DNA from: Cydia pomonella
Lineage: Eukaryota > Arthropoda > Insecta > Lepidoptera > Tortricidae
Reading direction: 5' to 3'
Length of the DNA stretch: 64,000 nucleotides
Assembly: GCF_033807575.1 (NCBI RefSeq)
Contig: NC_084706.1
Coordinates: forward strand, 28,379,204 to 28,443,203
Below, piece after piece: positions 22,270-33,185 of the stretch; within the stretch, counting starts at the first letter, position 1, and every line of letters begins with the position of its first letter. The translations under genes and the position numbers were made by a program. The notes beneath the pieces were generated by a model that searched no databases, had not been told where the DNA came from, and saw only the letters and a list, made by a program, of their open reading frames with translations.

Positions 22270-23165
22270 TAGGGAATGCAATCCCGATCCCGCGGGATCC
22301 CGATCTCGCGAGATCCCGTGTAATTTTTCGGGATCAATCCCGACGCATAATATGACGGGATCCCGTTTGGGATTGACGGGATTGGGCGGCAGTCGTCAGC
22401 GATGTAACACACGTATTATATCGTAAAGAACCGAACTAAGCAGAGATTAATACAGCAGTATTAAACGAAGATGACTTGTCTCTTTCAATGATTGCAGAAG
22501 ATTTTAATTTACGTGCTATTGCTGTACAAACTAATATGTCACTTAAAGAGGAATTAGAACAAAATTTGCGAGCATCTAAAAGTCCCTTTACACGTGTATA
22601 CACGAGCTTAGACAGATTAGAGTCTGTCATAAAAAAGGAAATGGATTTATTTGAGTGTGGAGGAACAAGGGGGAGATTTTTGCTTTTTTCATATAATTGC
22701 TTCGACACGCTGTTGCCAACCAGTGTTGAGTCGGAGAGGGCATTCTCAGCAGCTGAGTACATTGCAACGGATGTAAGATGCCGTTTAGCAGATAACACTC
22801 TTAATACCCTTTGCTTTTTAAGAAGTCACTTTCAAAATCACTAGTAATACTCTCTAATTCCTTGTTGTTTTGATTCTTATTACAGTTATACTTATTGTTT
22901 TGATTACCTTTGTTAATTTCCAAGGAAAACTGATGATGATTTGGTTAATAATATTAAAGAATAAAGGTTTTTGTTTTCTGTCTATTAATACGTTATTTTA
23001 ATTAACGTCACCATCACAAACATACCGTTATTATCGTTTTAATTCATTCGAATTTTACTTTTTTTTAAATCTACTCGGGATCCCGAAAATTCCGGGTGAA
23101 AAAATGATATTTCTAATCCCGCGGGATCTCGAATTTGCAATCCCGAGTCGGGATTGCATTCACTA
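22270..23165 (+). mobile_element. hAT transposon, internally deleted, with perfect 8-bp target duplication
   Basis: 896 bp. Left terminus TAGGGAATGCAATCCCGA; the right terminus read in reverse complement is TAGTGAATGCAATCCCGA (17 of 18 match). TTTATATA flanks both sides (22262-22269, 23166-23173), the 8-bp duplication typical of hAT insertion. Both subterminal regions are crowded with ATCCCG/CGGGAT motifs in both orientations, as expected for transposase binding. The interior keeps only the C-terminal part of the transposase, so this copy is non-autonomous. Confidence 0.9.
22440..22844 (+). pseudogene. hAT transposase C-terminal dimerisation domain (fragment)
   Basis: An open frame from just after a stop at 22437 to the TAG at 22842-22844. 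It carries the hAT-family C-terminal signature: LPTSVESERAFSAAEYIA followed by CRLADNTLNTLCFLRSHF. In the family this region mediates dimerisation and supplies part of the catalytic fold; here the N-terminal zinc finger and the rest of the catalytic core are missing. No ATG occurs until 22488, so the fragment is probably not expressed as a protein of its own. The frame lies inside the 22270-23165 element in the expected orientation. Confidence 0.85.
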
Positions 23166-23226
23166 TTTATATATCTATATCTAATCGCAACTTTCTAGCA
23201 CTAACGATCACGGAAAAAAAACGCGG

Positions 23227-23405
23227 GCTGATCTGATGATAGAGACAGGAAGTAGCCATGGGAACTCTGGGGATATATAAAACATCGCAAACTAATTGTG
23301 TTTATTGTTGTTAGAATTGTCTCGATGAATATTAGTTGCCTGAGTAAAGAAAAGTACAGCCAGCGATAAAAGCTTGTACCAATAATGAAATTTTTGCCAA
23401 AAACT
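23227..23405 (+). repeat. Interspersed repeat, ATGGAGACAGGAGG family, copy 2
   Basis: GATCTGATGATAGAGACAGG, AGTAGCCATGGGAACTCTG, TAGAATTGTCTCGATGAATA and GCGATAAAAGCTTGTA, in the order of copy 1. 5' part missing. Confidence 0.65.
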
Positions 23406-24046
23406 TATTTTCCTTTAAAAACCTCCGCTGAGTAAAGAAAAACGTCAATGTCAATGCAGATGTGGGTTCACGAGTAACATATCCAATTTGGTCCCGATTC
23501 TATTTAGACGAAGCCTATTCAATGTCTAAGAGGATTTCCTTGTACCTGCGAGTTTATTTTACCGACTTCAGCTCGAGCGTGAAAGACATGAGGTCCCAAT
23601 AATATGTTTAGATAAATTAAATCTTTGGAAAATAGAAATACATTGAATTCTATCATATTTGCTTTTAAAAACCTAAATAAATGTTTTATTTAGTAAGATT
23701 TTCCAAAGGTTCCCGATTATCCAATCGGTAAAATGAAAGGAATAGGAATGGAGGTATTTTAGCCAAAATACCTAAATAATATACATTAATCATAGATGTT
23801 AGCTTTTGGCTCAGCGCTGTTTTTTTTTTATTCACAGTTTGCACTAGGTCCTAGTGCTAAGTTGTAGGTAAGTTATCGACGAGTACATTTCGTCTTTAAC
23901 TACTATCAACTGGTTCAATATTGCCTAACCATTTCAAACATTACCTGGCTAGTAAAACAGTGATTCTCTACCAAATCGCTATATTGTAACAACTTTTTTT
24001 GTCCAAGTGACTACGACTGTAAAATCCAACCACACTGGAATTGAAA
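23406..24046. other. No recognised feature
   Basis: Mixed-composition spacer with no repeat or gene that I recognise. Confidence 0.3.
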
Positions 24047-24146
24047 ATGGCAGCCGTCAAAGCCGATACCAACGCGATTACTCTCAGTTCAAAGGGATGG
24101 CCTAATAGACATGATCCCGTATTGGCGTGTGGATTTTCTGCATCAG
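24047..24146 (+). CDS. Candidate short exon (very uncertain)
   Basis: ATG at 24047 in a good start context (AAAATGG) opens a 33-codon stretch beginning MAAVKADTNAITLSSKGWPN and ending before a donor-like CAG|GTAAAC at 24144-24152. I recognise no protein. A MITE begins almost at once after the donor. It could be a first exon, a fragment of an old element, or chance. Confidence 0.12.
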
Positions 24147-24151
24147 GTAAA

Positions 24152-24412
24152 CGACCCGATTCGAAGAATGATTAAGACACGTTTAAGATCTTAGAAAGAT
24201 CTTTAGAAGATCGATAACTAAACGACATGTCAAAATTGACGTTTATTTCGATTCCCGATAAGATCTATCTATGATATTTCTAACATCAAAGTGACATTGA
24301 TTGCCCGAATCGAGCTGCTTCTGTCAATTATACGACATAACAACGATATCTAAATGAGAATTTATCTAAACCAGAACTTATCGTTATCGTACCTCATTCT
24401 TCAAATCGGGCC
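24152..24412. repeat. MITE, CGATTCGAAGAATGA family, copy 2
   Basis: CCCGATTCGAAGAATGATTA to CTCATTCTTCAAATCGGGC. It contains CTGCTTCTGTCAATTATACG, missing from copy 1, so it is the most complete uninterrupted copy here. Confidence 0.8.
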
Positions 24413-24820
24413 GAAAGTTGTTGTTCATAAAAGTTTTCACCTTTACTTATAGATATAATATAGTTAGTACAAAATGTTACCTAATACTACCGCTAGATGC
24501 TTAAATTCAAAGATATTTTTATTTTACAAAATCAATTAGTTCGCAGAGCAGTTTGTGGCCGAAACATAACGCTATAAGTTGAGAGGGAGCTAACGCGTAT
24601 TTGTAGGTTTTATATTTAATTTTACATGTTTCAATCAAGGGCAATGATATGACAAATTCACACGGAATCCAGAATAAATTTGCAAGGACAGACCCCAACC
24701 ATAACTTGAAAGGTTAAAGTTAGCGCGATAGAAAAAACACGAAAAAATGTCTAATTTTTATTTATTTTTAATTTTATATCGTTACCCTGCATAACATAGC
24801 AGTATGATTTTAGTAATTCA
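24413..24820. other. No recognised feature
   Basis: AT-rich spacer. Confidence 0.35.
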
Positions 24821-25029
24821 ATTCAATTCAAAAAGGAAAAATAATGTACAATAAAATTAAACACTATGTCAAAAACAAGAAAATTAAAAAGAAATACATA
24901 AAACAATAGATTAAAATAAAACTACATAAAATTAAAATTACAATTTTCTATGTCTGACTAAAATCACAATTACACACTTTACATAATATTATACACTGTG
25001 CCTCTAGAACCCATATGTACGTCATTCCA

Positions 25030-25345
25030 GTGCCTCCAAAATTAACCTGTCGGATTCCCAGGGAGGAGCTGAAGCAGGCTGCTGGAACTGGCACGTACCC
25101 GGCGCATGAGGGAGGCGGTACGTTTGCGAATTATCGCACTGAACGCGTCCACTCTATAGCCTCCGCAAACATCCCCGAGGCGCTACAGTAACGTGGCAGT
25201 CCCATCAGCATGGGGAAACCGTTATTGTATTGAACACGCAGGGCACTGAGGATCCTTTTGTGTAATTTGTCCATAGGCTGCACGCGTAAAAGGACTGGCA
25301 AAAAACCTTAAAAAGGGTCTTTTTGGTATCCCCGTCACACCGTGC
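25030..25345 (-). pseudogene. Decayed LINE RT C-terminal fragment
   Basis: Minus-strand frames, with shifts, read TLFKVFCQSFYACSLWTNYT, then GLPRYCSASGMFAEA, then IIRKRTASLMRRVRASSSS. These line up in order with TLFKAYCQTFYTCSLWVRFT, LPRHNSASRMFAEARI and IRRKRVGSLLNRVRGSSNG in the 49499-50335 fragment, so both belong to one LINE family. Frameshifts and a stop show it is dead. A likely 3' UTR extends left to about 24820. Confidence 0.7.
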
Positions 25346-25795
25346 GAGAATATAACTAGTGATACAACTGAGCGCTCTGACCAAGAAAATCTTAAACAGA
25401 AGTATATTTTCAGAGTAATTAAGATAAAAGGTAAAAACCCGGGCGGTGGCCATTTTCTTCCGTGGCACGTTTTGCGCGTTGCACCACATCATTTGATTCT
25501 TTTCAATTTCCTGGCGTTACGCCACCTTTTAACTGACAAGCTGTGGAACTTATGTTTTTATATTACGTCGGTGGCAAACACCTAACTCTAGATACCTTTG
25601 CAATAAGGTTTAGTTTTGAATAATCTATGTTACCTGTAACCTACACTGTCTGGCGAGCATTGATATATATAATTAAGTATATATATTACCTTGTGATACC
25701 TGTTACAGAAAACGGACTTTTGCTACTACTTTATATCGAAATAACTATGGAAGCGTAAACGTGAAATCGAAGCATATAACCCCATTGGTTTCTGG

Positions 25796-26346
25796 AAAAA
25801 AGCGGCCAAGTGCGAGTCGGACTCGCCCATGAAGGGTTCCGTAACATTTATGACTTTTTAAAATAACTACTTACTAGATCTCGTTCAAACCAATTTTCGG
25901 TGGAAATTTGCATGGTGATGTAAATCATATATTTTTTTAGATTTTTCATTCTGTTATTTTAGAAGTTACAGGGGGGGGGGACACATTTTACCACTTTGGA
26001 AGTGTCTCTCGCGCAAACTATTAAGTTTAAAAAAAATATATATTAGAAACCTCAATATCATTTTTGAAGTCCTATCCATAGATACCCCACACGTATGCGT
26101 TTGATGAAAAAAAAATTTTTGAGTTTCAGTTCTAAGTATGAGGAACCCCCAAAATTTATTGCTTTGTTTTCTATTTTTGTGTAAAAATCTTAATGCGGTT
26201 TATAGAATACATCTACTTACCAAGTTTGAACAGTATAGCTCTTATAGTTTTGGAGAAAAGTGGCTGTGACATAAACGGACAAATAGACGGACATGACGAA
26301 TCTATAAGGGTTCCGTTTTTTGCCATTCGGCTACGGAACCCTAAAA
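25796..26346 (+). repeat. Interspersed repeat, GTGCGAGTCGGACTC family, copy 2
   Basis: Full-length: AAAAAGCGGCCAAGTGCGAG through GGCTACGGAACCCTAAAAA. Closely matches copy 1, including a G-run (about 25972-25980), TACCCCACACGTATG and TACTTACCAAGTTTGAACAG. Confidence 0.85.
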
Positions 26347-27933
26347 AGGGTCCACAATTACAATTTTTTCAGTTTTAATTTCTTTAATCTTCAATTTAGG
26401 CAGTAACGTAATGCACTCATCAATGTCCAAAAGGTCTGTACAGACGGACAACAAAGTGATCTTATGTGTCAAGTTTTTTTTGCTGTTTGAGTAACGGGAC
26501 ACTAAGTTGCACACTAAGCCTGTTAAAAAATTTGCAGTATTAAGAGAGTTTTGTCAAATACACTCAATGCAAAATGTCTACACTTTTTAAATCGTTAATT
26601 CAGAATTATATACCGAAAAAGTTAGCTTTCCGGAATAAACTGGTGTTTAACGTTGAAGCCGGTAGATTATTTATTAATCCCGTCCGGCCGCAACCTAATA
26701 CCCCTCCCGGTCGGTATTTGCGGGTATATGCAAATGGCCTCTTTTAAAGTGGAGTTAGGTCGACGTGTGACTGATGTCGTGGAAGCGTGCTCGCGGTCGG
26801 CCCTGCATAATATATAGCGCACGTGCTCTGTGCGTACACACCTAACTGACCATCGATGTACCTTACGTCTTCGCTGTAAGGTTTAAAGTCAGTTAACAGT
26901 GCGGCCGGATTTTCCGACCGCACAACTCGGCCTTCCTGCTATCCGCCTCGACCTTACGGTTCTAATAATTTGGTCGCACGTCACGCACGTTTCGTCGTAT
27001 AGGTGATACTTATTATGTGACATTTTGAGAAGTTGATATCGTATTTCAATGCTTCAAGAAATAAACTAAATAAACTTTAGTTTATTTTTTGAAGACTGAT
27101 TAAAAAAAATATCTCTACATTTATAAAAACTATGAGAAACGGTAATTTAGCTCTCATATTTTTTTCCTTTTATCTAATATAGCAGTACAAATCGCATGAA
27201 AAGCAATGAGGTGTTACAGAATCAAAGGAAACTTTCTGAACGAAAAAGTTTTTCGAATATCGAATCAAATAAAGAGGATTAAAAAGAAAACAGTCCTCGT
27301 TCGCATAATATCAAATCAGAAACAAGAAAGCAAATGAAAAGCAAACATTCATAATAATTATGGACGAAAAACACAAACAGAGAGTTCGGAATCAAAGGAG
27401 CATAAATAGGGATAAAAAACGGACAAGGGTGAGCGCGATAAACATCGGGAAAGGCTTTTTAATTACTGCAAATAATAACCTTTTCCAGCTTTTTTGCATA
27501 CTGAATGTGTGTAGGTGTTTTATTTGGCGGAAAATAAACGCAATACAAAAATATGGGAAGCAAAACTCAATTAAAGAGTAAATTGCTTGTTAGGCTGCCA
27601 TTTTGCAAAATAGCTACGAAAAAAAATATGAGGCTGAACTCATGGTGGTTATTTGGGCCGTTTTTTATTTTGTTGTCGATGTTTTTTTCGTTAGATTCGG
27701 GTAAAATTCGGCTGGCTTGAAGAGCTCCTCAATCTGGGCGGAAGAAAAAACGAAATCACAACTTGCCCCCAAAAAAGTTAATGTAATTTTCTACTAAGTT
27801 ATGAATATACCATTCGATTTTGTATTCCACAGGAAGCTTATATTGTACTGTAACTGCATATATCCACCAAATTTCATCGAAATCTGATGAAAAATAATCG
27901 GCACCGAGGTAAATATAAATATCTGATGCTTTA
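26347..27933. other. No confirmed gene; GC-rich patch at 26655-27000
   Basis: Most of this is AT-rich. The 26655-27000 patch is GC-rich compared with its surroundings and has a TATA-like TAATATATAGC (26807-26817) and GTCGGTATTTGCGGGTATAT. It could be a solo LTR, a promoter/CpG-rich exon or a decayed element; I saw no paired TG...CA ends or matching second copy. Confidence 0.3.
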
Positions 27934-28175
27934 TATAAATAAATAAATATTGTAGGGACATTCTCATACTAATTGACTAAGTCCCACGGTAAGCTCAAGA
28001 AGGCTTGTGTTGTGAGTACTCAGAGAACGATATCTATAATATACAAATACATAGGAAACATCCATTACTCAGGAACAAATATCTGTGCTCATCACACAAA
28101 TACATGCCGTACCTATTGGAACCCAGGACCATCGGCTTCATAGGCAGGGTCACTACCCACTAGGCCACGGTCGTC
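27934..28175 (-). mobile_element. tRNA-derived SINE (HaSE-like), copy 5
   Basis: ATAAATAAATATTGTAGGGA tail, GACTAAGTCCCACGGTAAG body, and a decayed head ending CCACTAGGCCACGG. The B-box region is mutated (CCTATTGGAACCCAGGACC). Confidence 0.8.
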
Positions 28176-28370
28176 GGTCGCTTTTTGAATATGTCAGTCC
28201 TACTTTTAGAATGCATTAACATAAAACCTTGGCTTTCCCACAAGTTTAAGGGATAGCAACCCTAGCATGATAAATATGCAATATTAATTTTTAACTCGAA
28301 CTCTCCATCTGAAAAAAGGGAAGGGACTAGACAGATGGACGGACAGACCAAAATTGATTCAGCGGCGGAC

Positions 28371-28399
28371 GTTTTGTTTTTTTTTTTTTTTTTTTTTTC
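28371..28399. repeat. Poly(T) tract
   Basis: A T-run with a single G near its start; it could be the A-tail of a minus-strand retroposon. Confidence 0.8.
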
Positions 28400-28794
28400 A
28401 TTTATGTGCCGTAAATTGTGTGTGTATATAAGATGGTACATTTTTATAACTTCTTTCTTCATCATCTTTTGTCTCAATATAATTTTACCAGATCAAGTGT
28501 AACCATTTACTTTTATGCGACAATCATAACCTTTTGGGTTATTTCTATCAAAGATCTATGGAGTTTTCTACTCAGAATCACGAAGAGTATTTAATGATTA
28601 AAAAAATAAAGAAGTGTCCGAATAAAATTATCAGTTACGTGAAACATTTTGTATGAACCTTCACAAACACGTATGAAAAAGTAGGGATAGTTATTTCTTA
28701 GTTTTAATCAATAGACCTCCTGATTCTGAGTTGATATAACCCAATTATTATTTTATAATAAATTTTTGGCAAAAAATTCATTTTTGTTACAAGA

Positions 28795-29060
28795 TTTTAT
28801 CGCCGACTACTTTTTTTCCACAGGCAACTAATACTCATCGAGACCATTCTAAAAACCCCAAACACAATTATGTTGCGTAGTTTTATCACAGAGTTCCTAT
28901 GGCTACCTCCTGTCTCCATCATCAGATAAGCTTGATGGCACCATAATATTGCATTGTCACCCGACTTACATATGTATGCAAATTTTCAGCTTCATCGGAA
29001 ATCGGGAAGTGGGTCAAATTTAACTAGCAAGATTTGTCCCATACTTACTAACAGGGCAAG
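28795..29060 (-). repeat. Interspersed repeat, ATGGAGACAGGAGG family, copy 3
   Basis: Reverse complement of 20985-21270, with CCTGTCTCCATCATCAGAT and CACCATAATATTGCATTGTC. It lies within block A of the duplication. Confidence 0.7.
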
Positions 29061-29182
29061 TTAAATAAAAGCTTGAAAAATAAGTAAATTTTACATTATT
29101 TTTAATTCCAGATACGGTATTCTAAAAACAGGCAAGGGTGAGGGCTCGTCGGGTCGGCTTTTGACATTTAACTTACTTTTAC

Positions 29183-29406
29183 AGTACATATGGGGCTACT
29201 TTATAGCACTAGTGCGAAAAGTAGCATATTACGTTACTGTGTCGAACATTTAAAGGGCCATATGTACTGTAAAACGTTGTACGATACATGTGCGAATAGG
29301 TAATTCGCAACTCGTGTCGATTTAAAACACTCCCTTCGGTCGTGTTTTAATTTATCGCCACTCGTTTCGAATTTCCTATTTTTCGCACTTGTATCGTAAT
29401 GTACTA
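29183..29406. mobile_element. Insertion of two adjacent palindromic MITEs
   Basis: Absent from the matching site in unit 2 (TTACTTTTAC directly joined to AAATAATGAG near 31454). TTAC lies on both sides. The first half (to about 29273) has arms TTTTACAGTACATATGG and its complement; the second half has ACGATACATGTGCGAATAGG with near-complement ATACAAGTGCGAAAAATAGG on the other strand. No coding. Confidence 0.75.
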
Positions 29407-29749
29407 TTACAAATAATGAGGTATCCGTAACACTTTTGAAATTGTAGAAGCGCTCGAAGTCTAAGAGTAATAGCGGTTACAACTCTGAATCCTTATTAAG
29501 AGGGAAGTATACCACTGTCGTCATACAAAAAGAGGGAACGTTTTCCCACTTCTAAATGTTTTCCATCCTCCATTATTTTTAGTATATTATTGGCACGAAA
29601 AAATTGGGTTTGAAGGATATCCTTTTATCAAAATTTGCAAAACAAAAAATAAAATATTTCTAAAGCTAAACCTATTCTAGAATATATTATGCTGAAGCGA
29701 TCGACATCAAAATCAATGTGATTTATTACGGTTTAGTTAGAGGAAAACA

Positions 29750-30094
29750 TTTTTTTTTACACTACGTCGGTGGCATACAAACATACGGCCCGCCTGAAGG
29801 TAAGCAGTCTCCGTAGCCTATGTACGTCTGCAACTCCAAAGGAGTTACATGCGCGTTGCCGACCCTAACCCCCTCCTTGAGCTCTGGCAACCTTACTCAC
29901 CGGCAGGAACACAACACTATGAGTAGGGTCTAGTGTTATTAGGCTGCGGTTTTCTGTAAGGTACTTCCCCAGTTGGGCTCTGCTCTAGATCTGGAATGGC
30001 ATCCGCTGTGCTGTGCCCTACCACACAAAGCGAGATGACATTCACAATGCCCATACCTCTCGTGTGGATGTAGTTTAAGGACGTACCCGGGTCC
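29750..30094 (-). mobile_element. Short retroposon, GGACCCGGGTACGTCC family, copy 4
   Basis: Minus-strand full-length copy; 5' end at 30094, A-rich 3' end at the T-run 29750-29758. Small internal deletions compared with copies 2 and 3. It lies in the part of unit 1 that unit 2 lacks. Confidence 0.8.
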
Positions 30095-30804
30095 AAAACA
30101 TTTACGGGTACATTTTCTCCCGAAATGGAATTTAATAGAAAAAATATTGTTATTTCGCTCACAAAGTTATTCTTCCCTCTTAAGTGAGGGTCATGGGTTC
30201 GACTACTGTCGTTCTGCCATTTTATTTTTAATATACTTCCTTCTTGTGCTCTTTGGCACGTATTTATTTGTTTAATAGAATTTTGTGAATGTCCAGTTCC
30301 CATTTTTTATGTATTTTTAAGTATTTTCACAAGCGGGACATGCTCGCAAACACAATTTATGATACTTATCGCCAAATTGTAACCAGTTCGTCCGCGAATG
30401 AAACAATCAATTTACATTATCGAATCATCCACTAAACAAACACAATTAACAGCTAAAAACTAACTTGCACAACTTCCTAATAAGATAAATAAACTAATTG
30501 TCTTTACTTTTTGACTGTCATTTGTTGAAAAACTATTTCCTTTACAGAAATCCTAAAAATTACGAATCGCCGGAATATTCTCTACGCTTCCCGCTTGACT
30601 CCGCCGTTTAGACGATAAGCCTCTGTTAAGCCTAAATAGAGGAATAGAGAAAGGGCCTCTATTCCTTTATCAAAAATCCACGGCGCCAGGCACAGCATAA
30701 GAGCGGAAGAGGAAAGGGCGCTGCTTCTTCATAAAAACGTAGTTCCCATTTTCCTCTCTCGATATTTCTAATTGTTTATTTCAGGTCAAAATTCCATTAC
30801 ACCA

Positions 30805-31853
30805 CTTTTGGGTTATTTCTATCAAAGATCTATGGAGTTTTCTACTCAGAAACACGAAGAGTATTTAATGATTAAAAAAATAAAGAAGTGTCCGAATAAA
30901 ATTATCAGTTACGTGAAACATTTTGTATGAACCTTCACAAACACGTATGAAAAAGTAGGGATAGTTATTTCTTAGTTTTAATCAATAGACCTCCTGATTC
31001 TGAGTTAATATAACCCAATTATTATTTTATAATAAGTTTTTGGCAAAAATTTCATTTTTGTTACAAGATTTTATCGCCGACTACTTTTTTTCCACAGGCA
31101 ACTAATACTCATCGAGACCATTCTAAAAACCCCAAACACAATTAGGTTGCGTAGTTTTATCACAGAGTTCCTATGGCTACCTCCTGTCTCCATCATCAGA
31201 TCAGCTTGATGGCACCATAATATTGCATTGTCACCCGACTTACATATGTATGCAAATTTTCAGCTTCATCGGAAATCGGGAAGTGGGTCAAATTTAACTA
31301 GCAAGATTTGTCCCATACTTACTAACAGGGCAAGTTAAATAAAAGCTTGAAAAATAAGTAAATTTTACATTATTTTTAATTCCAGATACGGTATTCTAAA
31401 AACAGGCAAGGGTGAGGGCTCGTCGGGTCGGCTTTTGACATTTAACTTACTTTTACAAATAATGAGGTATCCGTAACACTTTTGGAATTGCAGAAGCGCT
31501 CGAAGTCTAAGAGTAATAGCGGTTACAACTCTGAATCCTTATTAAGAGGGAAGTATACCACTGTCGTCATACAAAAAGAGGGAACGTTTTTCCACTTCTA
31601 AATATTTTCCATCCTCCATTATTTTTAGTATGTTATTGGCACGAAAAAATTGGGTTTGACGATAAGCCTCTGTTAAGCCTAAATAGAGGAATAGAGAAAG
31701 GGCCTCTATTCCTTTATCAAAAATCCACGGCGCCAGGCACAGCATAAGAGCGGAAGAGGAAAGGGCGCTGCTTCTTCATAAAAACGTAGTTCCCATTTTC
31801 CTCTCTCGATATTTCTAATTGTTTATTTCAGGTCAAAATTCCATTACACCACT
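30805..31853. repeat. Tandem segmental duplication, unit 2 (shortened)
   Basis: Blocks A', B' and C' follow one another without the 29183-29406 insertion and without the 29615-30611 stretch. The B'/C' junction reads GGGTTTGACGATAAGCC; unit 1 has GGGTTTGA at the end of B and GTTTAGACGATAAGCC at the start of C, consistent with a deletion at a short TTTGA/TTTAGA similarity. No real gene: a 67-codon frame here is antisense noise. Confidence 0.85.
31070..31340 (-). repeat. Interspersed repeat, ATGGAGACAGGAGG family, copy 4
   Basis: Duplicate of copy 3 within block A'. Confidence 0.7.
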
Positions 31854-32563
31854 AACAAAAAAAATACAAATCAAATTAACTTAAACAGTCAAGTCGGCTT
31901 GTATTGACAATTTGGTGAAATAAAATCTAGGCCCTGACCGACCAGTCCACAGGGGAATAGTAGATTGTTAGCCAAGGGATGAAATGGTGCCTTTCAACCG
32001 ACTTAAACACTCTACTTTTCATTTTGAATACGAGGAAAGTAAAATTCATGTGCATTTAAAAAAAACACGGTCAAGAATCAGTAGTATTTCTTGAAGTATT
32101 TTCAATCACCTAACAATTTAGTTAAAAATATCGTTATTTATGGGGGGAGTTAATTATCGGAATAGAAATTATACAAAAAAAAAAACAACATTTTAATTGC
32201 TTATCGAAAAAAACGTACAGTATTCTAGAGCATAAACGTATCATTTTCTGCACTCTTTTCAGAACAAAAACAAAGCAACTTCAAATCATGAGAAATGAAA
32301 AACACTAAGCCCTTCACTTATGCCTCAACACAGGAGAGATCAGGCTCAGCCTCACAGCCGAATAGAGCGCAATTAGTGCACGATCGATTTCCTCTCCAAA
32401 CCTTATCTGTGGACTGAACAGCTGAGGGAAATTGCAGGTAAAACTACTCGTTATAGTTCTACGATTTATTAAAAAGAAATTGTGTAAAGAGGGCGCGTAA
32501 AGTCAGGAAATTAGAAAGGAACAAAAAATATAGCGCGCCGCGCGAGATTTGCGACAGAAGATC
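31854..32563. other. No recognised feature
   Basis: AT-rich spacer without gene or clear repeat. Confidence 0.35.
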
Positions 32564-32688
32564 AGGCCTACTGCGAAAACCGAAATTCGCAAATTGCGGG
32601 GATCTCTTTTATTCTCACTAAGACGTAAATAGAGTGACAGAGAAAATGCCCGCAATTGACGAACTTCGCTTTTCGCGGTTATAGGCCT
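32564..32688. repeat. MITE, AGGCCTACTGCGAAAACC family, intact copy
   Basis: AGGCCTACTGCGAAAACCG with internal ATTCGCAAATTGCGGG, matched by CCCGCAATTGACGAA and TTTTCGCGGTTATAGGCCT. This intact 125-bp copy defines the empty form of the interrupted copy at 46947-47853. Confidence 0.8.
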
Positions 32689-32963
32689 GACGTTCGCGCG
32701 GTTTTAACGTTTTACCTCAATAACTCTGAAAGTATACTTCTGATTATAATTTTTCTAGTCAAATCCCTCGGTTATATCACTAGCTATTTTATAGGTACTA
32801 AAATTGTATTGCTGAGGTATGTAGAGTAACGATGTACAATTGAATATATATATAATATCATAATTCAGCCTATAAAATATTTCTTTCTGATTATAGATAT
32901 TTTTCTAAGTATATAAAAGCATTTGTATTTTGTGTCTGTTTTTGCACTCTTTATCTATGATCA

Positions 32964-33185
32964 GGGTACACTGGGCGCAGGAAAACGAAAATAGGTCAGC
33001 ACGAGACCGGTTGACAAGGACCTCTTCAACGAGTCCTCACGACACAAACAGTACTAATAGACAGGCCAATTCGAGTGCTCTGACATCAAACCATATTCTA
33101 TTTCTGAAAGTATTCCAGCTGCGATCGCGGCATTACGTGCACTTCAGCTCGTATGTGGTACGCGTCCCGCGGCCGCTGCTGGAGA
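32964..33185 (+). CDS. Candidate exon-like open stretch (very uncertain)
   Basis: Follows a pyrimidine-rich tract ending in an acceptor-like ATGATCAG and is richer in G and C than its surroundings. The open frame includes VHWAQENENRSARDRL and RSRHYVHFSSYVVRVPRPLL and runs without stop into a half MITE at 33186. I recognise no family. Could be an exon whose end was replaced by the MITE, an old element, or chance. Confidence 0.15.

Larger units (their letters stand above)
28525..30804. repeat. Tandem segmental duplication, unit 1
   Basis: Runs from TTTTGGGTTATTTCTATC to CCATTACACCAC. Unit 2 (30805-31853) starts and ends with the same sequences directly after it. Unit 1 contains block A (28525-29182), a 224-bp insertion (29183-29406), block B (29407-29614), about 1 kb absent from unit 2 (29615-30611, including a retroposon) and block C (30612-30804). 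The shared blocks differ only at scattered bases. Confidence 0.85.

Noticed and set aside
22436..22798. 120-residue minus-strand frame
   Set aside because: Antisense shadow of the hAT transposase fragment.
29917..30303. 128-residue minus-strand frame
   Set aside because: Spans a retroposon and its flank; the N-terminal part has no support.
31542..31745. 67-residue minus-strand frame in the duplication
   Set aside because: Unit 1 carries stops or breaks at the same place; no motif.
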